A stretch of 33,965 nucleotides of DNA, taken from NCBI GenBank assembly GCA_024680595.1, contig JAILCB010000254.1, forward strand, positions 1 to 33,965, read 5' to 3'. Below are positions 17,792-26,161 of the stretch, piece after piece; the first letter of the stretch is position 1; each line of letters starts with the position of its first letter. The DNA comes from Lachnospiraceae bacterium (GTDB taxonomy: Bacteria; Bacillota; Clostridia; Lachnospirales; Lachnospiraceae). The position numbers were made by a program, and so were the translations under genes. The notes below the pieces were generated by a model. That model made no database searches, was not told where the DNA came from, and saw nothing but the letters and a program-made list of their open reading frames with translations.

Positions 17792-18456
17792 TTTATCGGA
17801 GGTTTGTGAAAAGAGGGCTGGACATACTCTTATCCCTTCTGGCCATAATTATCCTGTCCCCGGTGCTATTGGTGACAGCCCTGCTAGTCAGAGTAAAGCT
17901 GGGTAAGCCGGTGCTTTTTCACCAAAAGCGCCCGGGTCTGCACGGGAAGATTTTTGGACTCTATAAGTTTCGGAGTATGACGGACCAGAGGGATGAGGAG
18001 GGTAATCTCCTGCCTGATGAGAAGAGGCTGACCTCCTTTGGAAAGAAACTCCGGTCCACATCCCTAGATGAGCTGCCGGAATTCTTTAATATCCTAAAGG
18101 GGGAAATGTCCTTTGTAGGCCCCAGGCCGCTTTTAGTCCAGTATTTGCCCCTCTATAATGAAGAGCAGCGCCATAGGCATGATGTGCTGCCGGGGCTGAC
18201 GGGACTAGCCCAGGTCAATGGGCGGAATGCAATTACCTGGGAAAAGAAGTTTGAATATGATGTGGAATATGCCAGAAATGTCTCTTTTTTACTGGATCTA
18301 AAGATTGTATTGAAAACTTTTGGTAAGGTTTTGTCGAGAAAGGGAATTAGCTCGGAAACATCTGCGACTATGGAATTTTTCACGGGCACCCCTGAGAAAG
18401 GAAAGGAAACAGAAAATGGCCAACATTCTAATCCTGTCGGCGGGCCGGAGGGTTGA
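17788..18456 (+). CDS. PglC-like phosphoglycosyl transferase
   Basis: A monotopic enzyme of 222 residues that transfers a sugar-1-phosphate, in PglC the diacetylbacillosamine phosphate, onto undecaprenyl phosphate. It begins [21 protein letters not shown] (re-entrant helix), then [18 protein letters not shown], and has the catalytic DE pair in [24 protein letters not shown]. The end [24 protein letters not shown] is characteristic of the short form. It starts with GTG overlapping the aminotransferase stop. The last 41 bases overlap the start of the ATP-grasp gene. It is the second initiating transferase in the window, alongside the WbaP-like one at 6147. Confidence 0.93.
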   Translation: MIYRRFVKRGLDILLSLLAIIILSPVLLVTALLVRVKLGKPVLFHQKRPGLHGKIFGLYKFRSMTDQRDEEGNLLPDEKRLTSFGKKLRSTSLDELPEFFNILKGEMSFVGPRPLLVQYLPLYNEEQRHRHDVLPGLTGLAQVNGRNAITWEKKFEYDVEYARNVSFLLDLKIVLKTFGKVLSRKGISSETSATMEFFTGTPEKGKETENGQHSNPVGGPEG

Positions 18457-19417
18457 ATTAATTAATTGCTTTAAGAACGCCAAGGAAAGACTGGGACAGA
18501 AAGGCTTTATCATTGCGGCTGACTGTTCAGAGCTGGCACCTGCCCTGTATTTTGCGGATTTCAATGAGATTGTTCCCAGAATATCGGAAAGTGACAAATA
18601 TATTGCTTCTATTATTGATATATGCAATCACTTTCAGGTTTCCCTAATTGTGCCTACCATTGATACGGAGCTTTTGCTGCTTTCGGAGAGGCAGGAGGAG
18701 ATTGAGTCCCAGACCCGGGCCAAGGTATTGATTTCCAGGAATCAGGTTATCCGGATATGCAGAAACAAAAAGAATACCCAGACCTTTTTGGAGCAGAATG
18801 GCTTTCGGGTGCCCCGAATGCTGACAGATGAGGAGATGGATGAGTCCGGGGATCTGCGCTTTCCGCTATTTATTAAGCCTTTAGACGGGAGTTCTTCGGT
18901 CAATGCCTTTAAGGTCAATAACCGGGAGGAGCTCTCCACCTATAGGAAGCTCATTGACAGACCCATTGTCCAGGAATATATGGAGGGCACGGAATATACT
19001 GTGGACACCTTCCTGGATTTTGACAGCAAATTGATTACTGTAGTGCCCCGGATCCGAATTGCCACCAGAAGTGGGGAAATTGCCAAGGGAGTTATTATTA
19101 AGGACCGGGAAATTATGAAGGACGTGACCCGGCTCATGCAGATCCTAAAGCCCATCGGCCATATTACGGTGCAATGCATGAAGACCAAGAGGGGGGTGGA
19201 GTTCATTGAGATCAATCCCCGGTTTGGCGGCGGCGCCCCTATGTCCATTATGGCGGGAGCGGACTCCTGCGAGAACCTCTACCGACTCCTGAATGGAGAG
19301 AAGCTTATCTATCACGAGAAGTTCCGGGAGAATATCACCTTCCTGCGTTTCGACCAGAGTATTATGCTGAATGAGAATATGCAGAGGGAGATTGAGTACG
19401 AGGGAAGCTATTTCTGA
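18416..19417 (+). CDS. ATP-grasp family ligase
   Basis: A soluble protein of 333 residues. The N terminus [21 protein letters not shown] and [14 protein letters not shown] form the pre-ATP-grasp domain of carbamoyl-phosphate-synthetase-like enzymes. The ATP-grasp core follows with [32 protein letters not shown] and the metal-binding [13 protein letters not shown]. Such enzymes join a carboxylate to an amine or thiol through an acyl phosphate. ATG 18416 has AAAGGAAAC upstream and matches the domain start; the 18320 start in the track is spurious. It sits inside a PglF-PglE-PglC-like set where the PglD acetyltransferase is missing, so it may attach an acyl or aminoacyl group to the 4-amino sugar. 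That role is inference. The 3' end is partly duplicated downstream. Confidence 0.88.
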   Translation: MANILILSAGRRVELINCFKNAKERLGQKGFIIAADCSELAPALYFADFNEIVPRISESDKYIASIIDICNHFQVSLIVPTIDTELLLLSERQEEIESQTRAKVLISRNQVIRICRNKKNTQTFLEQNGFRVPRMLTDEEMDESGDLRFPLFIKPLDGSSSVNAFKVNNREELSTYRKLIDRPIVQEYMEGTEYTVDTFLDFDSKLITVVPRIRIATRSGEIAKGVIIKDREIMKDVTRLMQILKPIGHITVQCMKTKRGVEFIEINPRFGGGAPMSIMAGADSCENLYRLLNGEKLIYHEKFRENITFLRFDQSIMLNENMQREIEYEGSYF

Positions 19418-19525
19418 GTAGATTCCAGATGTTTTCGCTGAATGGAATGGGCGGAGGGAGTATAAAGTGAAGCTGTTCTAGAGTGGATTTCGGGTGTTTT
19501 TGCCGATTTGGAGAAGAATAGCGGG
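19394..19525 (+). repeat. imperfect tandem duplication, about 65-base period
   Basis: The segment from about 19394 (GAGTACGAGGGAAGCT) to 19448 recurs from about 19458 (GAGTATAAAGTGAAGCT). For example GAGTAGATTCCAGATGTTTT corresponds to GAGTGGATTTCGGGTGTTTT. Most differences are transitions. The first copy includes the last codons and stop of the ATP-grasp gene; the second fills the gap before the HAD gene. Confidence 0.6.
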
Positions 19526-19534
19526 TGATATTAG

Positions 19535-20239
19535 TTGATACGAGCTGTTATTTTTGATTTAGATGATACCTTATCGCCTGAGAAAGAGTATGCCAGAAGC
19601 GGCTATCATGCTGTGGCAGACCACCTATGCCGGGATTTTTCAGGCAGAGTGGCAGGGCTGGGAGGAATAGAGGCCGTTTTTGATAGACTTTGGACCCTCT
19701 TTGAGGAGAGTCCCAAAATGGTATTTAATCGTTTTCTCTCTGGGCTGGGGCTTCCGGATGACAGGGAAACAGTCATGGATCTGGTTAAGACATATAGGGA
19801 GCATAGGCCCGGGATTCAATATTATGAAGACGTTCTCCCGACCTGGAAGATCCTAAAGGAATTGGGATTATATATGGGTATTCTGTCTGATGGCTATGGG
19901 GTGACCCAGAGAAGAAAGATAGAAGCCCTGGAAGCAGAAAAATATTTTCAGCCAATTCTTCTCACGGATGAAATCGGAAGAGAGGCCTGGAAGCCTTCTA
20001 TAATAGGCTTCCGTAGAATTGCGGAGGAGCTGGGGCTGTCCCTTTCTGAGCTTGTTTATGTAGGGGACAATCCGGAAAAGGATTTCTTTATTTCTGAATT
20101 GGCCCCCATAAAGACAGTCAGAATTCTTCGGCCGGATGGCGTATATTGGAATTCGCCATACAGGGAAGGGAAAAGGGAGCAGTTTCGAATTCATTCCCTG
20201 ATGGAATTAAAGGATTGCGGAGTTTTGGAGCTCTCATGA
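19535..20239 (+). CDS. HAD-superfamily hydrolase
   Basis: The 234-residue product carries all four HAD motifs: FDLDDT (nucleophile Asp), LSDGYG, the lysine in AWKPS, and GDNPEKDF. It should be a small phosphatase with a helical cap. Neighbours suggest it acts with the ATP-grasp protein, perhaps removing phosphate from a sugar or acyl intermediate, but the substrate is unknown. It starts with TTG at 19535; GGGTGAT five bases upstream is a convincing ribosome binding site, and the protein begins right at the first motif. The stop overlaps the start of the next glycosyltransferase. A duplicated 65-base segment separates it from the ATP-grasp gene. Confidence 0.9.
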   Translation: MIRAVIFDLDDTLSPEKEYARSGYHAVADHLCRDFSGRVAGLGGIEAVFDRLWTLFEESPKMVFNRFLSGLGLPDDRETVMDLVKTYREHRPGIQYYEDVLPTWKILKELGLYMGILSDGYGVTQRRKIEALEAEKYFQPILLTDEIGREAWKPSIIGFRRIAEELGLSLSELVYVGDNPEKDFFISELAPIKTVRILRPDGVYWNSPYREGKREQFRIHSLMELKDCGVLELS

Positions 20240-21525
20240 GAGTTTTATGCCTTTTTCAAAAATTTAGTTTTTCCTCGTCCACGATCTATCTGGATTTGGT
20301 CTATGCGCTTAGGGATGCAGGTCATGAGGTATTGCTGACGGCAGGTATTACGAGTCCGTCTGATGCTCTTGGCCGGCCTATCGGAGGACAAACCCTTGGG
20401 CAAAATTCTGTCTCGAATAGTTCGGACATATATTTATATGAAGGAATTCGTACAGTCTATGTGCTTTTGCCGGATCAGTTTCATGCAGGAAAAATACGTA
20501 AGGGACTGATTCAGCTCTCTATTGGCCGGAAAATGCTTTCTGCCATCAAGAAGGGATTTTGGAAGGAGAAGGTGGACTTAATTATCTACCCCACCCCACC
20601 CATTACGCTGGCGGGAATATTGCCAAAGCTCAAAAAGCATTTCAAGGCCATGACATTCCTAATGCTCAAGGATATTTTCCCCCAGAACGCAGTGGATTTG
20701 AAAATGATGGGGGAAAGGGGGTTTATCCACCGCCATTTCCTTGCTATGGAGAATAGGCTATATGCCGCCTCTGATCAGATCGGATGCATGTCTCAGGGAA
20801 ATATCCAGTATATTCGAAAGTATCATAGGGATTTGGCCGGGGAAAAGCTGCTGCTCTTTCCAAATACGGTGAAAATAAAGCCCCTTATTGATAATGCCCC
20901 TGGCTGTCACAGGCCGGGGGGTGGAGAAGGGCATGTCGAAGTCAAGGGAGCAAGTCGGCCTGTGACCTTTATGTTTGGCGGAAATATGGGCAGGCCCCAG
21001 TCCGTGGAATTTCTCCTATCCTGTATAGATGCCCTAGCAGATTTTGATGAGGCCAGGTTCCTTTTTATTGGAGACGGGACAGAGATTGGGAAGATTCAGG
21101 ATTTCATTCGGGAAAAGAACCCTCCCAATCTAATCTACGAGAAGGAATTACCCAGAGGTGAGTACGAGGCTAGACTTGCAGAAACGGATGTAGGGCTTAT
21201 TTCTCTTTCACCGGACTTTACCATTCCCAATTATCCGTCCAGGGTGCTCTCTTATATGCAGCTGTCGAAGCCGGTATTGGCGGTGACGGATAGGGTTACG
21301 GATATACACGCCCTGGTCACCTATGAGGCCAGGTGCGGATGGTGGTGCCCCTCCGATGACGTGGGGGCCTTTACGGAAACCATCCGCAAGGTTTGCAGTG
21401 AGCGGGACAAATTTGAAGAATATGGGCAGAATGGAAGACAATATCTGATAGAGCATTTCAATGTGGAGCTGTCTGTGAAAATTCTGGAGAACAGCTTGGA
21501 ACAATATAGTAAAGCAGGTGAATAG
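20236..21525 (+). CDS. GT4 glycosyltransferase, WbuB-like (candidate FucNAc transferase)
   Basis: A GT-B enzyme of 429 residues. It begins MRVLCLFQKFSFSSSTIYLDL, has LIIYPTPPITLAGILPKLKK in the acceptor lobe, TFMFGGNMGRPQSVEFLLSCI at the start of the donor lobe, and PNYPSRVLSYMQLSKPVLA instead of the usual EX7E, which is the pattern of WbuB-type enzymes. The ATG at 20236 has GGAG six bases upstream and overlaps the HAD stop, while the track start at 20146 is spurious. It lies directly before capE-capF-capG, so it may transfer L-FucNAc, as WbuB is proposed to do beside the fnl genes of E. coli. Two glycine-rich inserts (SDALGRPIGGQTLGQ, CHRPGGGEGHVEV) look lineage-specific. Confidence 0.85.
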   Translation: MRVLCLFQKFSFSSSTIYLDLVYALRDAGHEVLLTAGITSPSDALGRPIGGQTLGQNSVSNSSDIYLYEGIRTVYVLLPDQFHAGKIRKGLIQLSIGRKMLSAIKKGFWKEKVDLIIYPTPPITLAGILPKLKKHFKAMTFLMLKDIFPQNAVDLKMMGERGFIHRHFLAMENRLYAASDQIGCMSQGNIQYIRKYHRDLAGEKLLLFPNTVKIKPLIDNAPGCHRPGGGEGHVEVKGASRPVTFMFGGNMGRPQSVEFLLSCIDALADFDEARFLFIGDGTEIGKIQDFIREKNPPNLIYEKELPRGEYEARLAETDVGLISLSPDFTIPNYPSRVLSYMQLSKPVLAVTDRVTDIHALVTYEARCGWWCPSDDVGAFTETIRKVCSERDKFEEYGQNGRQYLIEHFNVELSVKILENSLEQYSKAGE

Positions 21526-22569
21526 ATGAGCGAACATATTTTTGACGGAAAAACTCTAATGATTACGGGGGGGACGGGTTCCTTTGGAAATGCAGTCCTC
21601 AAGCGCTTCCTCAATACGGGAATTGCCGAGATTCGGATTTTCTCCCGGGATGAAAAGAAGCAGGACGACATGCGCCATGCCTATAATAATCCCAAGATTA
21701 AGTACTATATTGGGGATGTCAGGGCCAGGCAGTCCCTGGATGATGCCATGAATGGCGTGGATTATATCTTTCATGCGGCGGCCCTAAAGCAGGTGCCCAG
21801 CTGTGAGTTTTTCCCTATTGAAGCGGTGCGCACCAATGTTTTGGGTACAGATAATGTACTATCCTCCGCCATTCATGCAGGGGTAAAGAAGATTGTCTGT
21901 CTTTCCACCGATAAGGCGGCCTATCCCATTAATGCCATGGGTGTCAGTAAGGCCATGATGGAGAAGGTTTTTGTGGCCAAGAGCAGAACGGTGGATCCGG
22001 AGAAGACCCTAATCTGCGGTACCCGGTATGGAAATGTCATGTGTTCAAGGGGGTCTGTCATTCCGCTTTTCATCGACCAGATTCTGGAGGGCAAGCCTAT
22101 TACCATTACTGAGCCCAAAATGACCCGGTTCATGATGTCGCTGGAGGATGCAGTGGAGCTGGTGCTTCACGCCTTTGAATATGCAAATACCGGAGATATT
22201 ATGGTCCAGAAGGCTCCTGCCTGTACCATCGAAGTCCTGGCGGAGGCTGTCAAGAGGCTTTTCCATGCAGAAGATCACGAGACACGGATTATAGGGATCC
22301 GGCATGGGGAAAAGATGGCGGAAACCCTGCTTACCAGCGAGGAATGCGGCCGGGCCTTTGACGAGGGCAATTATTTCAGGGTGCCTGCCGACAACCGGGA
22401 CCTGAATTATGACAAATATTTCGTCCAGGGCAATCCGGAAAGACCCAAATTTGATACCTTTAATTCGGATAATACCAGAATCCTTAGTACAGAGGATGTT
22501 ATGGGGCTTTTACTAAAGCTTTCCTATATTAGGGAAAGGCTGCAGGAAGCCGGCATTGAGGCCGGTTGA
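21526..22569 (+). CDS. capE: UDP-GlcNAc 4,6-dehydratase/5-epimerase CapE (WbjB/FnlA)
   Basis: The 347-residue soluble SDR enzyme begins the UDP-L-FucNAc pathway by dehydrating UDP-GlcNAc and epimerising C5. Signatures are MITGGTGSFGNAVLKRFL, the DVRARQSLDDAMNGVDYIFHAAALKQVP stretch, CLSTDKAAYPINAMGVSKAMMEK (with MxxxK variation of the FlaA1 family), and GTRYGNVMCSRGSVIPLF. The C-terminal LLTSEECGRAFDEGNYFRVPADNRDLNYDKYF is typical for CapE/WbjB. Length fits. AGGTGA precedes the ATG, which follows the previous stop directly. The following two genes supply the remaining steps, which makes the assignment firmer than homology alone. Confidence 0.95.
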   Translation: MSEHIFDGKTLMITGGTGSFGNAVLKRFLNTGIAEIRIFSRDEKKQDDMRHAYNNPKIKYYIGDVRARQSLDDAMNGVDYIFHAAALKQVPSCEFFPIEAVRTNVLGTDNVLSSAIHAGVKKIVCLSTDKAAYPINAMGVSKAMMEKVFVAKSRTVDPEKTLICGTRYGNVMCSRGSVIPLFIDQILEGKPITITEPKMTRFMMSLEDAVELVLHAFEYANTGDIMVQKAPACTIEVLAEAVKRLFHAEDHETRIIGIRHGEKMAETLLTSEECGRAFDEGNYFRVPADNRDLNYDKYFVQGNPERPKFDTFNSDNTRILSTEDVMGLLLKLSYIRERLQEAGIEAG

Positions 22570-22601
22570 TTTAATAATGCATGGAAAGGGGCAGATTACC
22601 G

Positions 22602-23720
22602 ATGAGAATTCTGGTGACCGGCGCGGCAGGCTTTATTGGGAAAAATTTAATCGAAACACTCCGCAGAGAGGGATATGACGACATTATTTCCTGTACTCTG
22701 GAAACCTCGGACCGGGAACTGGAAGAAGCATTGAAAAGCTGCGACTTTGTCTTTCATTTGGCCGGTGTTAACCGCCCCAAGGAAGAGCGGGAATTCATGG
22801 AGGGCAATGGAGACTTCACGGAAAGACTGGTGAAACTGGCGGAGGCAGGCGGAAAGCTCCCTCCAATCCTACTCACTTCCTCCATTCAGGCAGGATTAAA
22901 TAACCCTTACGGAGAATCCAAGCGGGTAGCGGAGGAAATCGTTTTCACATACGGCAAGGAAAACCAGGTTCCGGTCTATGTCTATCGCCTGCCCAATGTA
23001 TTTGGAAAGTGGAGCAGGCCAAATTACAATACGGTAGTGGCCACCTTTTGCCATCAGATCGCCAGAGGCCTTCCCATTCGAATCGATAATCCGGATTCAA
23101 TTCTCCATCTGGTCTATATTGACGACGTCATAGGCCAGTTTCTGCGAATTCTGAAAACAGGAATTCGACTGCCGGCAGGGGAATTTGTGACCTTCCCGCC
23201 GAGACTTATTTATGAGACCACAGTAGGAGACTTGTCAAAGCTCATCCATTCCTTCCGGGAGAGCAGGGAGAATTTGCTGCTGCCGGACTTGGGGGATCCC
23301 TTTACCAAAAAGCTCTATAGCACTTATTTGAGCTTTCTGCCGGAGGATTCTTTCTCCTATGAATTGGAAACCCACTGTGATGAAAGGGGTTCCTTTACCG
23401 AATTTCTGAAGTCCCCAGATCGGGGCCAGGTTTCTGTCAATGTGAGTAAGCCCGGCATTACTAAGGGGCAGCATTGGCATCATACAAAGAATGAAAAGTT
23501 CCTGGTGGTAAGCGGCCGGGCCTGTATCCGCTTTCGCAAGATCGGGGAGGAGAAGGTGATTGAATATCATGTTTCCGGAGACAGGCCGGAGGTGGTGGAT
23601 ATCCCTACAGGCTATACCCATAATATTGAGAATGAGGGAGAAGGGGACCTGGTGACGCTTATGTGGGCCAATGAGATCTTTGACCCGGATCATCCGGATA
23701 CCTATCGAGAGGAAGTGTGA
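22602..23720 (+). CDS. capF: bifunctional CapF (WbjC/FnlB) epimerase-reductase
   Basis: The 372-residue enzyme carries an N-terminal SDR domain (MRILVTGAAGFIGKNLIETL, then HLAGVNRPKEE and NPYGESKRVAEE) and a C-terminal cupin domain (about 255-370) with the metal-site region KGQHWHHTKNEKFLVVSG and GYTHNIENEG. In the S. aureus enzyme, the cupin epimerises C3 and the SDR domain reduces C4, giving UDP-6-deoxy-L-talose-type N-acetyl sugar. Start at ATG 22602 fits the conserved N terminus; the track start at 22581 adds seven residues without a ribosome binding site. Length matches CapF (about 370). It lies between CapE and CapG, the canonical order. Confidence 0.95.
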   Translation: MRILVTGAAGFIGKNLIETLRREGYDDIISCTLETSDRELEEALKSCDFVFHLAGVNRPKEEREFMEGNGDFTERLVKLAEAGGKLPPILLTSSIQAGLNNPYGESKRVAEEIVFTYGKENQVPVYVYRLPNVFGKWSRPNYNTVVATFCHQIARGLPIRIDNPDSILHLVYIDDVIGQFLRILKTGIRLPAGEFVTFPPRLIYETTVGDLSKLIHSFRESRENLLLPDLGDPFTKKLYSTYLSFLPEDSFSYELETHCDERGSFTEFLKSPDRGQVSVNVSKPGITKGQHWHHTKNEKFLVVSGRACIRFRKIGEEKVIEYHVSGDRPEVVDIPTGYTHNIENEGEGDLVTLMWANEIFDPDHPDTYREEV

Positions 23721-23724
23721 GAAA

Positions 23725-24855
23725 TTGTCTGAGAAACTGAAATTAATGACTGTGCTGGGCACCCGGCCCGAAATAATACGTCTTTCTGCCGTCATCAAAT
23801 GCGCGGATAGGTATTTTGATCACACTTTGGTGCATACCGGACAGAATTATGATTATTCCCTAAATCAGGTATTCTTTGAGGATCTGAAGCTGAGGGCTCC
23901 TGATTATTATCTGGATAGCGTAGGCGCTGACCTAGGGGAGACCATGGGCAATATTATTGCCAAATCCTATAGGCTCATGGCAGAGCAGAGACCGGATGCC
24001 GTGCTGATTCTGGGGGATACCAATTCCGCCCTGTCCGCTATTAGCGCGAAAAGGCTGAAAATCCCGATTTTTCATATGGAAGCGGGAAACCGCTGCTGGG
24101 ACTGGAATGTTTCAGAAATGATTAACCGGAAGATCGTGGATCATATCTCTGATATTAACCTGCCCTACACCGAGCACTCCAGGCGTTACCTTTTATCGGA
24201 GGGAATTGACGGAAAAACCATCTTTGTCACGGGTTCTCCCATGAAGGAGGTTTTTCAGACCTTCCGGAATGAGATCGAGGCCTCAGACGTTCTCAATCGG
24301 CTAAAGCTTGAGCGAAAGGGTTATATTCTGGTTTCTGCCCACCGGGAGGAGAATATTGATCTGGAGGATAATTTCTTTTCCCTAATGAATGCCATTAATT
24401 TCATTGCAGAGAAGTGTCAGATGCCGGTTATTTATTCCACCCATCCCCGAACCAGGAAATTCATTGAAAAACGGAATTTTCAATTCCATCCCTTGGTTAG
24501 GAGCATGGAGCCCTTTGGTTATCTGGATTATAACAAGCTGCAGAAGGAAGCCTATTGTGTTCTGTCGGACAGCGGCACCCTTTCTGAGGAATCGGCCATT
24601 CTGAACTTCCCCGGGGTTTTAATCCGGACCTCCACCGAGAGACCGGAGGTTTTGGATAAGGGATCTATTGTAATTGGGGGAATTCAGGAAAAGGATGTGG
24701 TCCAGGCCATGGAGCTTTCAGTCTCCATGTTTGAGAATGGTGAGCAGAGCCTGGAAGCCAATGACTATGCCGACTCTAATGTTTCTGTGAAGGTTGTGAA
24801 GATTATTCAGAGCTATACCAAGATCGTGAATGAGACCGTATGGCTGAAGAGATAG
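23725..24855 (+). CDS. capG: UDP-N-acetyl-L-fucosamine synthase CapG (WbjD/FnlC)
   Basis: A 376-residue non-hydrolysing 2-epimerase of the WecB family completes UDP-L-FucNAc. KLMTVLGTRPEIIRLSAVI, the HTGQNYDYSLNQVFFEDL segment, LGDTNSALSAI, FHMEAGNRCWD, SAHREENID and VLSDSGTLSEES are all family features. ENRCWD-type wording is typical of CapG rather than WecB. The track ORF starts inside capF at 23671; TTG 23725 yields SEKLKLMTVLGTRPE and has AGAGGAAG upstream, so it is preferred. ATG 23746 is a less likely alternative. Together the trio supplies L-FucNAc for the glycan. Confidence 0.94.
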   Translation: MSEKLKLMTVLGTRPEIIRLSAVIKCADRYFDHTLVHTGQNYDYSLNQVFFEDLKLRAPDYYLDSVGADLGETMGNIIAKSYRLMAEQRPDAVLILGDTNSALSAISAKRLKIPIFHMEAGNRCWDWNVSEMINRKIVDHISDINLPYTEHSRRYLLSEGIDGKTIFVTGSPMKEVFQTFRNEIEASDVLNRLKLERKGYILVSAHREENIDLEDNFFSLMNAINFIAEKCQMPVIYSTHPRTRKFIEKRNFQFHPLVRSMEPFGYLDYNKLQKEAYCVLSDSGTLSEESAILNFPGVLIRTSTERPEVLDKGSIVIGGIQEKDVVQAMELSVSMFENGEQSLEANDYADSNVSVKVVKIIQSYTKIVNETVWLKR

Positions 24856-24862
24856 GTGGAGC

Positions 24863-26161
24863 ATGAGAATAGTCGTTCTGGATATTGCTGCCAGTAAGAC
24901 CGGGGCTCTTTCGGTTTTGCAGGATTTTGCTTCCTATGTACAGAATAATGAAAAAAAGCATGACTGGATCTTTGTGACCGGGGCGGAGGGGCTTGTGAAT
25001 CCTCTTCCGGACAGTCCCAATGTCAGAATCCTGGTTCGCTCTGACGTAAAAAAGTCCAAATTTGCCAGGCTCTACTTTGAGCATGTGACCGGCAGGGACT
25101 TTCTGTCGGATTTAAAACCCGATGTGATTTTTTCCCTGCAAAATACTATTCCCAGAGGAGCCGAGTCGGTGAGAAATGCTGCGGGAGGATTGGCCAGGAA
25201 GGTTCTCTACATACATCAGCCCCTGGGTTTCCAGAAATGGAAAAGGTTTTCTTTTCTGAATAAATGGGAGAGGGAATGCGCCCTCTATCAATATTTGATA
25301 TCCGGGGAAATTGATTCCTCCGCAAAAAAAGCAGACCAAATCATTGTACAGACGGAGTGGATGAAGGAGGCTGTAGGGGAGAAGTGCGGAATTCCGGAGG
25401 GACGGATAAAGAGAATCATGCCTGATATTCCGGATCTTTCGGACTTTCGGGATCCGGCCCTGAGCTGGAGCCCAAAGAAGTTTCTCTTTCCTTCAGGACC
25501 TATTTTTTATAAGAATCACACCTGTATTGTGGATGCGGTAAAGCTCCTTCAGAAGAGGGGAATAGAGGACTTTCAGGTATTTTTCACATTGAGGAAAAGG
25601 GATTTGCCCTGGGTGGATAATTGCCGGGGGCTGGTTTGGCTGGGGTCGCTTTCCAGAGAAATGCTGCTGCGTTTCTATCAGGTATCCACCCTAATCTTCC
25701 CTTCCTATATCGAGACCTTCGGCTATCCTCCGGCGGAGGCCAGGCAATTTGGAGTTCCCATATTGGCATCGGACATGCCCTTCTGCAGAGAGGTTTTGGG
25801 AGATTATAAAAACGTGCGATATTTCCATCCTTTCCGGCCTGAGGAATTGGCGGACCAGATGCAGGACATTATTCTGTCACGGGATCTATTGAAGGAGAAA
25901 AACCGGGGCAGGGAAAAATCACAGTCTTTATCCGAGGGAGTATTGGCTGGCAAGTGCTTTAATCAGGAAATGGATGACAAGGGCGGGGACGGAATTGAAA
26001 GACAGGTGATATCGGTGGAAAACCGCGGAAATAAGGGATTATTCCATGCGTTACCGATAAAGACAAAGCGAGATACTGAAGCATTGCACATGTTATCCGA
26101 CACAGAAAACCCGACAAATAGTTCTTTTCAGAAGATAATAGATGTTTTGACCAATGATTAG
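24863..26161 (+). CDS. GT4 family glycosyltransferase
   Basis: A GT-B enzyme of 432 residues, cytosolic. The start RIVVLDIAASKTGALSVLQDF, the middle KVLYIHQPLGFQKWKRFSFL with QIIVQTEWMKEAV, and the donor lobe with FPSYIETFGYPPAEARQFGVPILASD (EX7E) identify GT4. GGTGGAG lies just before the ATG. From about residue 345 a polar tail of about 85 residues (KEKNRGREKSQSLSEG to the end) extends beyond the GT-B fold and has no recognisable domain. The last eight bases overlap the start of the polymerase-like gene. It probably adds one sugar to the L-FucNAc-containing unit. Confidence 0.9.
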   Translation: MRIVVLDIAASKTGALSVLQDFASYVQNNEKKHDWIFVTGAEGLVNPLPDSPNVRILVRSDVKKSKFARLYFEHVTGRDFLSDLKPDVIFSLQNTIPRGAESVRNAAGGLARKVLYIHQPLGFQKWKRFSFLNKWERECALYQYLISGEIDSSAKKADQIIVQTEWMKEAVGEKCGIPEGRIKRIMPDIPDLSDFRDPALSWSPKKFLFPSGPIFYKNHTCIVDAVKLLQKRGIEDFQVFFTLRKRDLPWVDNCRGLVWLGSLSREMLLRFYQVSTLIFPSYIETFGYPPAEARQFGVPILASDMPFCREVLGDYKNVRYFHPFRPEELADQMQDIILSRDLLKEKNRGREKSQSLSEGVLAGKCFNQEMDDKGGDGIERQVISVENRGNKGLFHALPIKTKRDTEALHMLSDTENPTNSSFQKIIDVLTND

